Source: RGIG3102 sp964649845 (GTDB lineage Bacteria > Bacillota > Clostridia > Oscillospirales > Ruminococcaceae). Taken from it: a DNA stretch of 64,000 nt. Below are positions 33,787 through 42,764 of this stretch, in pieces. The notes below the pieces were generated by a model that was not told where the DNA came from, did not search any database, and was given only the letters and a program-made list of their open reading frames with translations. The stretch covers positions 1 through 64,000 of the forward strand of contig CAZYSS010000001.1 in assembly GCA_964649845.1 (NCBI GenBank). Reading direction: 5' to 3'. Made by a program: the position numbers and the translations under genes. How positions within the stretch are numbered: position 1 is the stretch's first letter; every line of letters starts with the position of its first letter.

Positions 33787-34002
33787 ATGGAATATATACG
33801 AATTATAAGAGACTTGCGAGAAGACAATGATAAAACTCAACAGGAAATAGCAGATGTTCTTGGAACTTCACAGACTATGTATGCACGCTATGAACGAGGA
33901 GCCAACGAAATACCAGTACGACATATACTGACTTTGTGCAGATATTATAATGTTTCAGCCGACTATATATTGGGATTGAGTAAAAACAAAGAAATAAAAT
34001 AA
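33787..34002 (+). CDS. XRE-family helix-turn-helix regulator
   Basis: A 71-aa DNA-binding protein made of one Cro/C1-type domain: IRDLREDNDKTQQEIADVLG and TSQTMYARYERGANEIP form the helix-turn-helix, followed by ILTLCRYYNVSADYILGL, a typical XRE ending. There is no second domain. AAAGGAGG lies about 6 bases before the ATG at 33787. Twin palindromes sit directly upstream, so it probably represses itself and the divergent membrane-protein gene. Confidence 0.92.
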   Translation: MEYIRIIRDLREDNDKTQQEIADVLGTSQTMYARYERGANEIPVRHILTLCRYYNVSADYILGLSKNKEIK

Positions 34003-34032
34003 GCCACTCCGAAATGTTGCGCGGAGTGGCTT
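34003..34032. terminator. terminator between XRE and MFS genes
   Basis: GCCACTCCG pairs with CGGAGTGGC around a 10-base loop, between two convergent genes. T content after the stem is modest. Confidence 0.65.
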
Positions 34033-34063
34033 ATGCTTTTGCAATATATTTTATGCCGTTTTA

Positions 34064-35272
34064 CTATGTATTCTGTGGTGTGTGCGGTCTTACCCTGTTC
34101 AATACAAATGTGGCCGCAAAGCAGATAATCTGCACTGCAATAATCATTATGAAGAACGGCAGGAAAGAACCTGTCCGATCGTACATAACCCCAACCACAG
34201 GTGATGAAACAGCTACCACCGCATTGGACATACTCAGCAGAAAGCCCTGGTATTTTCTGGTGCCTTCATAGCCGAATGCAGCCATGGTCAGGCGGTTGAT
34301 ACCCATATTTGACAGTGCGGCCTGCATACCGTAGGACAAAGTGCCGATGCACATACCTGCGGCAGATGTAGGCATAATAATAAACATTATTGCGCCTGCG
34401 ATTACACAGGACTGCAGCACCATAGTGGCTTTTGGCGCACCGAATTTGTCTATCATAATGCCGTAGATAAACTTGGATGTAACGTTGCCCAGCATCAGAA
34501 TTGATGAAAGTGACGCTGCAAAGCCTGCAGAAAAGCCGTTGCCCATGGAAAACATATTCAGATAGGATGAGAACAGCTGCGGCATTCTGGCACCTGCCAC
34601 GATTATCATAATAAGAATAAACACCGGTGTGGATTTTTCAAAATTGCCACCCGCCGATGCATTTTTTGCCCTTGTATGTGTGTGTTCAGGCACAGGCTTG
34701 CGGAACATCAGGTAAATTGAAGGCACCATCATACTGATGGCGATGGCAGCCAGAATGAGAATACCTTTGTCCGGAGAAAATTTTGAAAACAGGAAAGATG
34801 CCAATGGGTTGGACACCATACCGCCCATACCGGCGCAGGCAGAAGAAAGACCTACTGCAGAACTGGGGTTCACATCTATCCACTGGTTTATAATATATGG
34901 AATAATAATCGAAATTGTGGAAACACCCAGTGCAATCATAACCCTGGCAAAGTAGAACAGCGGTGTATCTGCAAAAACCGCCAGCACCACCAGCCCCACA
35001 ACGCTGATGATATACATACCTGTGAAATAGTATTTTTTCATAGACTGGCTCAGTCTGAAAATCACACCGCCCAGCAACATACTGCCAAAAATCTGGGCCG
35101 CATAGCCAGCCGTGGTGTATAGCGAGATTTTGGTCATAGGAAAGTCATACAGCGCACGCACCGCTGCCAGCACTGTGGACTGGCTGTTGAATATAAAGCC
35201 GCCCAGACCCATATAGTAAAGACAGGCCCCCAGCAACACCAGTTTCTGGTCCCTGTTGTAATACTTGAACAT
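34064..35272 (-). CDS. MFS transporter 2
   Basis: Major facilitator superfamily membrane carrier of 402 aa with about 12 helices. MFS-like features include GGVIFRLSQSMKKYYF after helix 2, PYIINQWIDVNPSSAVGLSSACAGMGG, the long central cytosolic loop (FRKPVPEHTHTRAKNA), and MIDKFGAPKA in the second half. The NQW..AVG..SAG pattern resembles the oxalate/formate-type antiporter group, but the substrate is unknown. A GAGGTGA ribosome site precedes the start. Neighbours give no functional hint. Confidence 0.9.
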   Translation of the reverse strand: MFKYYNRDQKLVLLGACLYYMGLGGFIFNSQSTVLAAVRALYDFPMTKISLYTTAGYAAQIFGSMLLGGVIFRLSQSMKKYYFTGMYIISVVGLVVLAVFADTPLFYFARVMIALGVSTISIIIPYIINQWIDVNPSSAVGLSSACAGMGGMVSNPLASFLFSKFSPDKGILILAAIAISMMVPSIYLMFRKPVPEHTHTRAKNASAGGNFEKSTPVFILIMIIVAGARMPQLFSSYLNMFSMGNGFSAGFAASLSSILMLGNVTSKFIYGIMIDKFGAPKATMVLQSCVIAGAIMFIIMPTSAAGMCIGTLSYGMQAALSNMGINRLTMAAFGYEGTRKYQGFLLSMSNAVVAVSSPVVGVMYDRTGSFLPFFIMIIAVQIICFAATFVLNRVRPHTPQNT

Positions 35273-35376
35273 ATAATCACCTCTATGAAAATAGTAGCAT
35301 ACGGGCAGGAATTTTTCAAGAAACTGTGGACAAACAGCGGAATAATTGTTATAACTTTTTATAAGGAGCGTTGATT

Positions 35377-35871
35377 ATGAGCGAAAAAGAAAACAGTAAA
35401 AAGCTGATGGAAGGGTGTGAAGACCAGACTGGACTGTTCAACCGGGAGATTCACTTCAATCCATCTGAAGATGATATATTTGTCAGGGAGATATTTGACA
35501 AGGCTGCAGCAAAAATTGCCCGGAATATTGACAATGCGGCGAAAAAGGAAAGTGTGCAAATCAACCATATTGACTATATGAAGCCTTCAATGGCCGAATT
35601 CGGCACAGAAATCGATTTTGAAGACGAACTGCCGGAAGAATTCCCACAGCAGCTGGCTGGCGTGGAGGCTGATGAACTGGCAGGTATTTACACCGATGAG
35701 ATTATGAGCTATCTGGCATCCGGCAATCAGGAAAGGCAGGTGAAGCTGTCCAGAAGGGCAGTGGCAGAAATGCAGGCAGAAAAAACGCCGTCAGCTGAAG
35801 ATGAGGGATATGACTATCTGGGTGATGTTATCTCCATTTTGAAAAAGTCAGCGGATGACAGCATAGAATAA
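35377..35871 (+). CDS. uncharacterised acidic protein
   Basis: A 164-aa soluble protein, strongly acidic (EIDFEDELPEEFP), without signal or membrane segments. No family recognised. The start is set at the ATG at 35377, because AAGGAG is 9 bases upstream; a TTG at 35371 would be too close to it. The gene is preceded by an MFS gene in the opposite direction and followed by a lipoprotein gene 87 bases later, so it may be a separate unit. Confidence 0.7.
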   Translation: MSEKENSKKLMEGCEDQTGLFNREIHFNPSEDDIFVREIFDKAAAKIARNIDNAAKKESVQINHIDYMKPSMAEFGTEIDFEDELPEEFPQQLAGVEADELAGIYTDEIMSYLASGNQERQVKLSRRAVAEMQAEKTPSAEDEGYDYLGDVISILKKSADDSIE

Positions 35872-35958
35872 AGCAAAAGCCCACAGGCAATCTTTTGTTT
35901 TACACAAACATTTTATGTGATATAACCAATACAAATACATTTTACAACGAGGTACAAA

Positions 35959-36924
35959 ATGAAAAAGATTACAGCACTTATTATTGCGGCTATAATGTGC
36001 TTTTCACTGGTTGGCTGCGCACAGAAAAGCCAGGATGTAAAAAACACAGAGGTTATGATAAAAGCCATTGGCACTGTTACACAGGACAGCGGTGAAGATA
36101 TTGTAACTGCCGAAAAATTTTACAACAAACTGACAAGTGAAGAAAAAGGCCAGGTGTCCAACTACAACACACTGATACAGGCCAGAAACGACTATAACGA
36201 AATGATTATGTATGGTCAGTGGGTGAAATATATGTCTGACAAATCCAGCACACTGACACTGAATGAAGACGGCAGCTTTGAAATGAGCGACGGCACAAAA
36301 GGCAGTTTTGAAAAAGATGATACACAGGTTGTGCTGACAGCTGACAGCGGCGAAGTCATCACTTTACAAAAAGACGTACATATGAATCTGGTACATCTTG
36401 TTGACAGTGACGGTACAGACTATATCCGCCCGGAACTGCTGACAACCGACTGGGACAAAGTGGTGAGCAGCAGCTGGTACAGATTCTTTGACGTAAAGCA
36501 TCACGTGCATATAGACAAAGATATTGCAGGTATTGCAACAGATTATTACAACAGTTTTATCATCGTACCAAATGAAGAATATCTGCCATATGTTTCAGAC
36601 ATTACTGCCGATATAACTATGACATACACCACAAGAAATATTGTGACAATGCATAAAACAGGCACAGACGAACTGCTTATCATAGAAGAACCGGAAACAG
36701 CTGTGGAATGTGAAGTTACAGCACATATCACAACAGCCGACCTGGTGCACCAGTGCGACTGCTTTGGTACAGGATATGAGCTTGTAAAAGGGCCATCAAG
36801 CCGGTACAAAGATTACAAGACCCTGTACAAAACACTTCGGTTGCTGGAAAACGGTGAAGTAATTGATTTCACAGGCGAAATCCATTACTATGACCAGCTG
36901 AAAGAATATTACGAAAACAAATAA
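35959..36924 (+). CDS. uncharacterised lipoprotein
   Basis: A 321-aa surface lipoprotein: signal LIIAAIMCFSLVGC with C20 lipidated. The first part (about 25-90) is helical (EKFYNKLTSEEKGQVSNYNTLIQARNDY) and resembles the small helical repeat found in several Gram-positive surface proteins. The middle has a beta-like TLTLNEDGSFEMSDGTKGSFEKD pattern seen in lipocalin-like extracellular domains. No catalytic motif is apparent. A weak ribosome site (ACGAGGTAC) precedes the ATG. A hairpin terminator follows. Confidence 0.8.
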   Translation: MKKITALIIAAIMCFSLVGCAQKSQDVKNTEVMIKAIGTVTQDSGEDIVTAEKFYNKLTSEEKGQVSNYNTLIQARNDYNEMIMYGQWVKYMSDKSSTLTLNEDGSFEMSDGTKGSFEKDDTQVVLTADSGEVITLQKDVHMNLVHLVDSDGTDYIRPELLTTDWDKVVSSSWYRFFDVKHHVHIDKDIAGIATDYYNSFIIVPNEEYLPYVSDITADITMTYTTRNIVTMHKTGTDELLIIEEPETAVECEVTAHITTADLVHQCDCFGTGYELVKGPSSRYKDYKTLYKTLRLLENGEVIDFTGEIHYYDQLKEYYENK

Positions 36925-36940
36925 ATAACCCAGATATAAG

Positions 36941-36985
36941 GCAGCCGGACGCGGCATACAATGTTGCGCCCGGCTGTCTGTTTCT
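36941..36985 (+). terminator. terminator of the lipoprotein gene
   Basis: CAGCCGG pairs with CCGGCTG around a loop that can itself fold, followed by a T-rich stretch. Confidence 0.6.
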
Positions 36986-37023
36986 TTGAGTTTATTTACT
37001 GTAAAATATTGACATATACCGTA

Positions 37024-37069
37024 AGTTAGAGTATACTAACTTTACAGGACGAGTTAGAGTATTCTAACT
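37024..37069 (+). promoter_or_regulatory. twin operators of the feo operon
   Basis: AGTTAGAGTATACTAACT (37024-37041) and AGTTAGAGTATTCTAACT (37052-37069) lie 28 bp apart. The second has perfect 7-base arms and the first has one mismatch. The TTAG..CTAA pattern resembles DtxR/IdeR-family iron boxes, so iron-dependent repression is inferred. Confidence 0.7.
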
Positions 37070-37115
37070 GTCTTTTTACAGAACAAAACCTTGTGAAAAG
37101 ATGAAAGGTACATAT

Positions 37116-37337
37116 ATGAAAACACTGAAAGATGTAAAGGTGGGCCAGACAGCTACTGTGGTGAAGCTACACGGTGACGGTCCTGTGCGCCGCCGTATTA
37201 TGGATATGGGCATTACAAAGCGCGTGGAAATCTATGTGCGTAAGATGGCACCGCTGGGTGACCCTATGGAGCTGACTGTACGCGGCTATGAACTGACACT
37301 GCGCAAATCTGACGCAGAAATGATTGAAGTGGAATAA
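37116..37337 (+). CDS. feoA: ferrous iron transport protein A
   Basis: A 73-aa SH3-like cytosolic protein that assists FeoB. Typical blocks: LKDVKVGQTATVVKL, GDGPVRRRIMDMGITKR and GDPMELTVRGYELTLRKSDA. The start at 37116 fits the family; an ATG at 37101 would add five residues. FeoB follows after 15 bases, and two palindromic operators lie about 50-90 bases upstream. Confidence 0.93.
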   Translation: MKTLKDVKVGQTATVVKLHGDGPVRRRIMDMGITKRVEIYVRKMAPLGDPMELTVRGYELTLRKSDAEMIEVE

Positions 37338-37352
37338 CAGGGAGGAAAAGCA

Positions 37353-39521
37353 ATGAGCATCAAAATAGCACTTGCCGGCAATCCGAACTGCGGCAAGACT
37401 TCATTATTCAATATACTTACAGGCTCCAACCAGTATGTTGGCAACTGGCCTGGCGTAACTGTGGAGAAAAAAGAGGGTGCGCTGAAGGGGCATTCTGACG
37501 TAATTATCCAGGACCTGCCTGGTATCTACTCACTGTCTCCATACTCACCTGAAGAGGTGGTTACAAGACAGTATCTGGTAAACGAACATCCGGACGCAAT
37601 ACTGAACATTGTTGACGGCACAAACATAGAAAGAAACCTGTATCTCACCACACAGCTGCTGGACCTGGGGCACCCTGTGGTAATTGCAGTGAATATGATG
37701 GACCTGGTGAGAAAAAATGGTGACAACATAGATGTGGAAAAACTGGGCAAGGCTCTGGGCTGTCCTGTGGTGGAAATATCCGCCCTTAAAAATGAGGGTT
37801 GTCTGGAAGCTGCAGAAATTGCAGTAAAGCTGGCAAAGAACCACACCCATGGCGATGTGCCACACGTATTCAAAGGCGGTGTGGAACACGCACTGGCACA
37901 CATTGAAGAATCCATTGAAAATGTAGTGGATTCCAACTATCTGCGCTGGTATGCAATCAAGCTGTTTGAACGCGATGAAGTGGTGCAGGAAGAGCTGAAC
38001 CTGCCCGCTGATGTGATGGCACACGTAGAACAGCATATCGCTGACTGCGAAGCTGAAATGGATGATGACGCTGAAAGTATTGTGGCTGACAACAGATATA
38101 CATATATAGGCGAAGTTGTAAGCCGTGCTGTAAAGAAAAAAGCTGGTAAGCACGATATGAAGCTGTCTGACAAAATTGACCGGATAGTTACAAACAGAAT
38201 TCTGGCTTTGCCTATCTTTGCAAGCGTAATGTTCCTGATGTACGCCATTGCAATGGGCAGCTACAGCTTCTCCATCGGTACAATGGGTACAGACTGGGCC
38301 AACGATGTGCTGTTTGGCGAAATTGTTCCGGGCCTGTTTGACTCCATCCTTACATCTCTGGGTGTAAGCGGTTGGCTGTATGGACTGGTGATGGACGGAA
38401 TTGTGGCAGGTGTAGGCGCTGTACTGGGTTTTGTACCACAGATTCTGGTGCTTTCCTTCCTGCTGTCTATTCTGGAAGATATAGGCTATATGTCCCGTGT
38501 GGCATTTATTATGGACAGAATCCTGAGAAAATTCGGTCTGTCCGGTAAATCCATCATCCCTATGCTGGTGGCTACAGGCTGTGGCGTACCGGGTATACTG
38601 TCATCACGTACAATCGAACAGGAAAATGACAGAAAAATCACAGTAATGACAACAGGCTTTATCCCTTGCGGCGCAAAAATGCCTATTATCGGCCTGTTTG
38701 CAGGCGCCGTTTTCGGCAATTCCCCACTGGTGGCAACTTCTGCATTCTTTATCGGTGTAGCTGCCGTGGTAATTTCCGGCGTTATTCTGAAGAAATTCAA
38801 AGCTTTTGCAGGCCGCCCTGCTCCATTTGTAATGGAACTGCCTGCATATCATCTGCCAAGCGCCAGAAACGTGCTGCGTTCCACATACGACAGAGGTATG
38901 GACTTTGTAAAAAGAGCAACGACAATTGTTCTGCTGTCCTCCATCGTGCTGTGGTTTCTGCAGACATACGGCGTGGTAGACGGCGTGTTTATGGCTGTGG
39001 AAGATTCCAACGTGTCCCTGTTGGCCGGTCTGGGCAAAACAATTGCATGGGTGTTCTACCCTCTGGGCTGGATGGGCGATATGGCGTGGAAAGCAACAGT
39101 TGCCACATTTACAGGCCTGATTGCAAAAGAACAGGTAGTTATGACATTTGGCACACTGTACAACTTTGCCGGTGAGCTGTCTGAATCCGGCAACGAAATC
39201 TGGACAATGATTGCAAATGATTTCGGCCCTGTGAGAGCATACAGCTTTATGATTTTCCAGCTGCTGTGCGCACCTTGCTTTGCTGCAATGGGTGCTATCA
39301 GACGTGAAATGGGCAATATGAAATGGACTGTGGGCACAATCGCTTATATGTGCGGCTTTGCATATGCAATTTCCCTTATAGTTTATCAGTTTGCCGGTTT
39401 GCTGACAGGTGAAGCAACATTCGGTGTATTTACAGTGGTTGCTGCTGTGGTATTTGCCGCACTGCTGTATCTCACATTCCGCAAAGGTTATCAGATTCCT
39501 GACAAAAAAGATAAAAAATAA
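37353..39521 (+). CDS. feoB: ferrous iron transporter FeoB
   Basis: Membrane Fe(II) importer of 722 aa. The N-terminal G domain has G1 GNPNCGKTSLFN, switch I VGNWPGVTVEK, G3 DLPGIYSL and G4 NMMD. A helical GDI region (about 170-260) precedes the membrane domain with two gate-like halves, including MLVATGCGVPGILSSRTI and GFIPCGAKMPI. The conserved Cys of the pore region are visible. A GGGAGGAA site precedes the start. It ends 15 bases before a Cys-rich peptide gene. Confidence 0.97.
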   Translation: MSIKIALAGNPNCGKTSLFNILTGSNQYVGNWPGVTVEKKEGALKGHSDVIIQDLPGIYSLSPYSPEEVVTRQYLVNEHPDAILNIVDGTNIERNLYLTTQLLDLGHPVVIAVNMMDLVRKNGDNIDVEKLGKALGCPVVEISALKNEGCLEAAEIAVKLAKNHTHGDVPHVFKGGVEHALAHIEESIENVVDSNYLRWYAIKLFERDEVVQEELNLPADVMAHVEQHIADCEAEMDDDAESIVADNRYTYIGEVVSRAVKKKAGKHDMKLSDKIDRIVTNRILALPIFASVMFLMYAIAMGSYSFSIGTMGTDWANDVLFGEIVPGLFDSILTSLGVSGWLYGLVMDGIVAGVGAVLGFVPQILVLSFLLSILEDIGYMSRVAFIMDRILRKFGLSGKSIIPMLVATGCGVPGILSSRTIEQENDRKITVMTTGFIPCGAKMPIIGLFAGAVFGNSPLVATSAFFIGVAAVVISGVILKKFKAFAGRPAPFVMELPAYHLPSARNVLRSTYDRGMDFVKRATTIVLLSSIVLWFLQTYGVVDGVFMAVEDSNVSLLAGLGKTIAWVFYPLGWMGDMAWKATVATFTGLIAKEQVVMTFGTLYNFAGELSESGNEIWTMIANDFGPVRAYSFMIFQLLCAPCFAAMGAIRREMGNMKWTVGTIAYMCGFAYAISLIVYQFAGLLTGEATFGVFTVVAAVVFAALLYLTFRKGYQIPDKKDKK

Positions 39522-39536
39522 TTTCCGGAGGTAATT

Positions 39537-39689
39537 ATGGGAGATATCATCGTTCTGTCCGTACTGGGTGTGGTGGTAGCTCTGGCAATCCGCTGCCTGT
39601 GGAAAGACCACAAAAACGGTGGCTGTGCAGGCTGTTCACACAACTGCGCCAATTGCTCCTCCACCTGCCGGGCAAAAAACATACAATAA
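39537..39689 (+). CDS. FeoB-associated Cys-rich membrane peptide
   Basis: A 50-aa peptide: one membrane helix (about 4-18, IIVLSVLGVVVALAI), then a short Lys/His linker and a tail with five Cys in a row of CxxC-like spacing (GGCAGCSHNCANCSSTC). This is the pattern of the FeoB-associated Cys-rich membrane proteins found after feoB in Bacillota. CCGGAGG lies just before the ATG, and the gap to feoB is 15 bases. A role in iron handling or FeoB stability is inferred from context. Confidence 0.88.
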   Translation: MGDIIVLSVLGVVVALAIRCLWKDHKNGGCAGCSHNCANCSSTCRAKNIQ

Positions 39690-39763
39690 TGAAAAAGCTT
39701 ATACCGCTGTGTGACAGCATCGGGATAATAGCTTTATAAAATTACAACTCAATAAAATAGTAA

Positions 39764-39851
39764 AATGTCATTCCGAGTGAAACGAGGAATCGCAATAATG
39801 CTTACTTGGTATTATATGCGATTCTTCGGCTTTCAGCCTCAGAATGACATT
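39764..39851. repeat. TGTCATTC inverted-repeat element, copy C (full length)
   Basis: AATGTCATTC (39764-39773) and GAATGACATT (39842-39851) are outer arms. An inner pair, GAATCGCA and TGCGATTC, extends the hairpin. The CCGAG..CGAGGAATCGC core resembles a widely scattered bacterial repeat. It lies between the feo operon and the MATE gene and may end feo transcription. Confidence 0.75.
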
Positions 39852-39965
39852 CTTTTATCCTGATTGCATTGTAATACGTGGGCTTTTTGTTATTTGACAA
39901 CCTGTCCCCTGCAGGAATATAATTAATGAGTTAATTATATTTGTGTGTAGTATGTGGAGAGAAAA

Positions 39966-41327
39966 ATGAAACTTTCAAACAAAGAGTTATTTGAAACTGC
40001 CCCGGTAAACAAAGCTGTTATCTCCTTGGTAGTGCCTACCATCATCAGCCAGCTGATTACCGTTGTGTACAATATGGCAGATACATTTTTTATCGGCCAG
40101 ATAGGCGACCCTGACCAAGTGGCTGCTGCCAGCCTGTGTATGCCTATGTTCCTGCTGCTGACCGGCTGTGCCAACCTGTTCGGCATCGGCGGCTCCAGCC
40201 TTATCAGCCGCTGTCTGGGCAGTGGTGCAGACAAAAGAGCCAGAAGCGTAGCAGCTTTCAGCATATGGACAGCCAGCGTGGTGGCTTTTGTTTATGGCGT
40301 TATCCTGTACACAGTGCGCCCTGCAGTTCTGCCTTTAGTGGGGACAAACGCTGCAACCTATGAATACTGCAGCCAGTATCTGTTCTGGACAGTTACAGTA
40401 GGGGGTGTGCCAACTGTTCTCAACGCACTGCTGGCACATCTGGTGCGCAGTGAAGGTCATTCAAAACAGGCCAGTTTTGGTATGGCACTGGGCGGCATCA
40501 TGAATATTATTCTTGACCCTATCTTTATTCAAGTATTCAGACTGAATGTGGCAGGCGCGGCTATTGCCACAATGCTGTCAAACCTGATAGCCACACTGTA
40601 TTTTGTAAATCTTATCCGCAAACAGGGCGACAACACTGTTATCAGCCTGAATCCAAAATATTATACAGTTAAAATGGGCATACCAAAAGAAGTACTGCTG
40701 GTTGGCCTGCCAAGCTGTATGATGAACTTTATGGGCGTGTTCTCCAACATTACTATGAACCGCCTTATGGCCAGCTACTGCAACGAAGCGGTGGCAGGCA
40801 TAGGCATAGCCAAAAAAGTGGATATGCTGGCATTTGCAATAGCCACAGGTATGAGCCAGGGCGTGTTGCCGCTGATTGGCTACAACTACTCTGCAAAGAA
40901 CTTCAAACGAATGATGGACAGCATAAAAACCACATTTATCTACAGTATGATTGTGGCAACTGCCGGTACAATTTTCCTGCTGACCTGTGCAGGTCCGCTG
41001 GTAAGGGCATTTATCAACGACCCACTGACTGTGCAGTACGGCCAGCTGTTCCAGAGAATTATCTGTATCTCCACACCTTGTGTTTCTGTGACAATGATTA
41101 TCATCACAATGTTCCAGTCTACAGGTAAAAAATTGATTCCTTTGCTGTTGTCACTGTTAAGAAAAGGCGGGCTGGATATCCCGTTTATGGTGCTGATGAA
41201 CAGTCTTGTGGGTGTAAACGGCATTGCCTGGGCGACACCAATTGCAGATACAGGCGCTATGCTGTGTGCAATACTGCGGTTTATTCCGTTCTGGAAACAG
41301 CTTAAAACAGAACAGCATAAAAATTGA
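39966..41327 (+). CDS. MATE-family efflux transporter
   Basis: Membrane exporter of 453 aa with about 12 helices in two homologous halves. Features: NKAVISLVVPTIISQL at the start, YNMADTFFIGQIGDP in helix 2, GGSSLISRCLGSG, and in the second half GMSQGVLPLIGYNYSAKNF. These are typical of the NorM/DinF-type multidrug exporters that use Na+ or H+. The ATG at 39966 is preferred to a GTG at 39954 because GGAGAG lies between them. A terminator follows. Confidence 0.94.
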   Translation: MKLSNKELFETAPVNKAVISLVVPTIISQLITVVYNMADTFFIGQIGDPDQVAAASLCMPMFLLLTGCANLFGIGGSSLISRCLGSGADKRARSVAAFSIWTASVVAFVYGVILYTVRPAVLPLVGTNAATYEYCSQYLFWTVTVGGVPTVLNALLAHLVRSEGHSKQASFGMALGGIMNIILDPIFIQVFRLNVAGAAIATMLSNLIATLYFVNLIRKQGDNTVISLNPKYYTVKMGIPKEVLLVGLPSCMMNFMGVFSNITMNRLMASYCNEAVAGIGIAKKVDMLAFAIATGMSQGVLPLIGYNYSAKNFKRMMDSIKTTFIYSMIVATAGTIFLLTCAGPLVRAFINDPLTVQYGQLFQRIICISTPCVSVTMIIITMFQSTGKKLIPLLLSLLRKGGLDIPFMVLMNSLVGVNGIAWATPIADTGAMLCAILRFIPFWKQLKTEQHKN

Positions 41328-41341
41328 TTAACTTATACAAA

Positions 41342-41372
41342 AAACAGGTGAATTTTTCTCACCTGTTTTATT
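41342..41372 (+). terminator. terminator of the MATE gene
   Basis: AAACAGGTGA pairs with TCACCTGTTT around a T-rich loop, followed by T residues. Confidence 0.85.
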
Positions 41373-41468
41373 TTTTATTTACAAATACAGCTTGAACGGT
41401 ATACCTCTACCGATGGTATAATATAAATAGGTACAATTCGTTTACTATTAAACCAAAGGAGTATTGTT

Positions 41469-42482
41469 ATGAATAAACGCGAACGATTTATGAACTTTCT
41501 GCAGAACAAACCTGTAGACAGAGCACCTGTGGCTTTTTTCCATCATTTCACAGCAAATGACGAATGGTTCAAAGGTTTGGTAAGCCCTGAAATCTATGAA
41601 AAGAACATTGACGGCCACCGCAAAGCAAGAGAAGTTTTTGACCCTGATGTTATCAAGGTTATGAATGATTCCCTGATGATTATGATGTGTGACGTGTCTA
41701 TGGTTAAAGAACCTGCTGACCTGCGCAAAATTGTGCCGCCTGCAATGGATTCTGCATGGATGCAGAAAACAAAAGAGCTGACAATCCGCTCTCTGGAATT
41801 CTACAAAGACAGTGACGCACCAAAATACGCAACAGGCTTTTCACCGTTTATGGTACTGCGTGCCAGCTTCAGTGCAACACCCGGTTTTGATAACTACCGT
41901 GAAATGCTGATTGATTTTGTACAGAAAGACCCTGACTCTTTCCTGTATTGTCTGGACAAAATTGCTGATACAATTATGCCTTTGAACGAAATGCTGGTTA
42001 ATGAATGCGGTGCAGAAGGCATCTACTTCTCTGTAAACAACCAGAGCCATTTCTTCCCTGATGACCTGTATCTGAAATACGTAGTGCCATCAGACAAAAA
42101 GGTTATCGCCCACGCAAACACATTGAGCAACATCAACCTGCTGCACATCTGTGGCTATGCAGGCAGAGCAAATAATCTGGAACTGTACAAGGATTACGAC
42201 ATTGCCGGCTTTAACTGGGCTGTGCACGCTGAAGGCGTTTCCCTGTCTGAAGGCAAAAAACTGTTTGGCGGCAAACCAGTATTCGGCGGCTTTGAACAGG
42301 ATACAGTAATCTACACAGGCACAAGAGAAGAAGTGGAAGAATTTACATACAAAATTCTGGACGAAGCAGGCCAGACAGGCATTATGATAGGCTGTGACTG
42401 CACAGTGCCACACGATATTGATGACAACAGACTGGAATGGGTACGCCAGGCCTGTGTGAAATATGCTGAAAAGAATAAATAA
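41469..42482 (+). CDS. uroporphyrinogen decarboxylase (URO-D)-fold protein
   Basis: A 337-aa cytosolic TIM-barrel protein of the URO-D superfamily: NKRERFMNFLQNKPVDRAPVAFFHHF at the start and HICGYAGRAN, GFNWAVHAEGVSLSEGKKLFGGKPVFGGFE later. In Clostridia most such proteins without a heme pathway serve in methyl transfer to corrinoid proteins rather than in heme synthesis. No corrinoid protein or methyltransferase partner is adjacent, so the reaction is unknown. AAAGGAG precedes the ATG, and TATAAT lies about 45 bases upstream. Confidence 0.85.
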   Translation: MNKRERFMNFLQNKPVDRAPVAFFHHFTANDEWFKGLVSPEIYEKNIDGHRKAREVFDPDVIKVMNDSLMIMMCDVSMVKEPADLRKIVPPAMDSAWMQKTKELTIRSLEFYKDSDAPKYATGFSPFMVLRASFSATPGFDNYREMLIDFVQKDPDSFLYCLDKIADTIMPLNEMLVNECGAEGIYFSVNNQSHFFPDDLYLKYVVPSDKKVIAHANTLSNINLLHICGYAGRANNLELYKDYDIAGFNWAVHAEGVSLSEGKKLFGGKPVFGGFEQDTVIYTGTREEVEEFTYKILDEAGQTGIMIGCDCTVPHDIDDNRLEWVRQACVKYAEKNK

Positions 42483-42489
42483 AATATAG

Positions 42490-42522
42490 CGAAAACGGGC
42501 GGGCAACCGTCCGTTTTCATTT
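42490..42522 (+). terminator. terminator of the URO-D-like gene
   Basis: GAAAACGG and CCGTTTTC with inner G-C pairs form a hairpin followed by T residues. Confidence 0.75.
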
Positions 42523-42536
42523 GATACAAAAAGAAA

Positions 42537-42564
42537 AAGGGCAGTGTTCCCCAACACTGCCCTT
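42537..42564 (-). terminator. perfect hairpin facing the minus strand
   Basis: AAGGGCAGTGTT pairs perfectly with AACACTGCCCTT around CCCC. The T run lies on the minus-strand side, yet no minus-strand gene is seen immediately upstream on that side. Confidence 0.6.
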
Positions 42565-42764
42565 CCCCATTATTTAGAGAAAAGTAATTTATGCTAATTT
42601 CAGTTAATAATCAATTTCATAGGTCAACATTAAATTATATTTTTTACTTTTTTGATTTAATGCTTGATTTTCTTACAATTTAAATATATCATTAAATTAA
42701 CAATAAATCAAATTAATGTATTTTATAACAACGATAAATATTTTTTATATTTGTGAGGCAAATT

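Noticed and set aside
38604..39611. Minus-strand 335-aa frame opposite feoB
   Set aside because: Shadow of feoB; composition dominated by Cys and His, no ribosome site.
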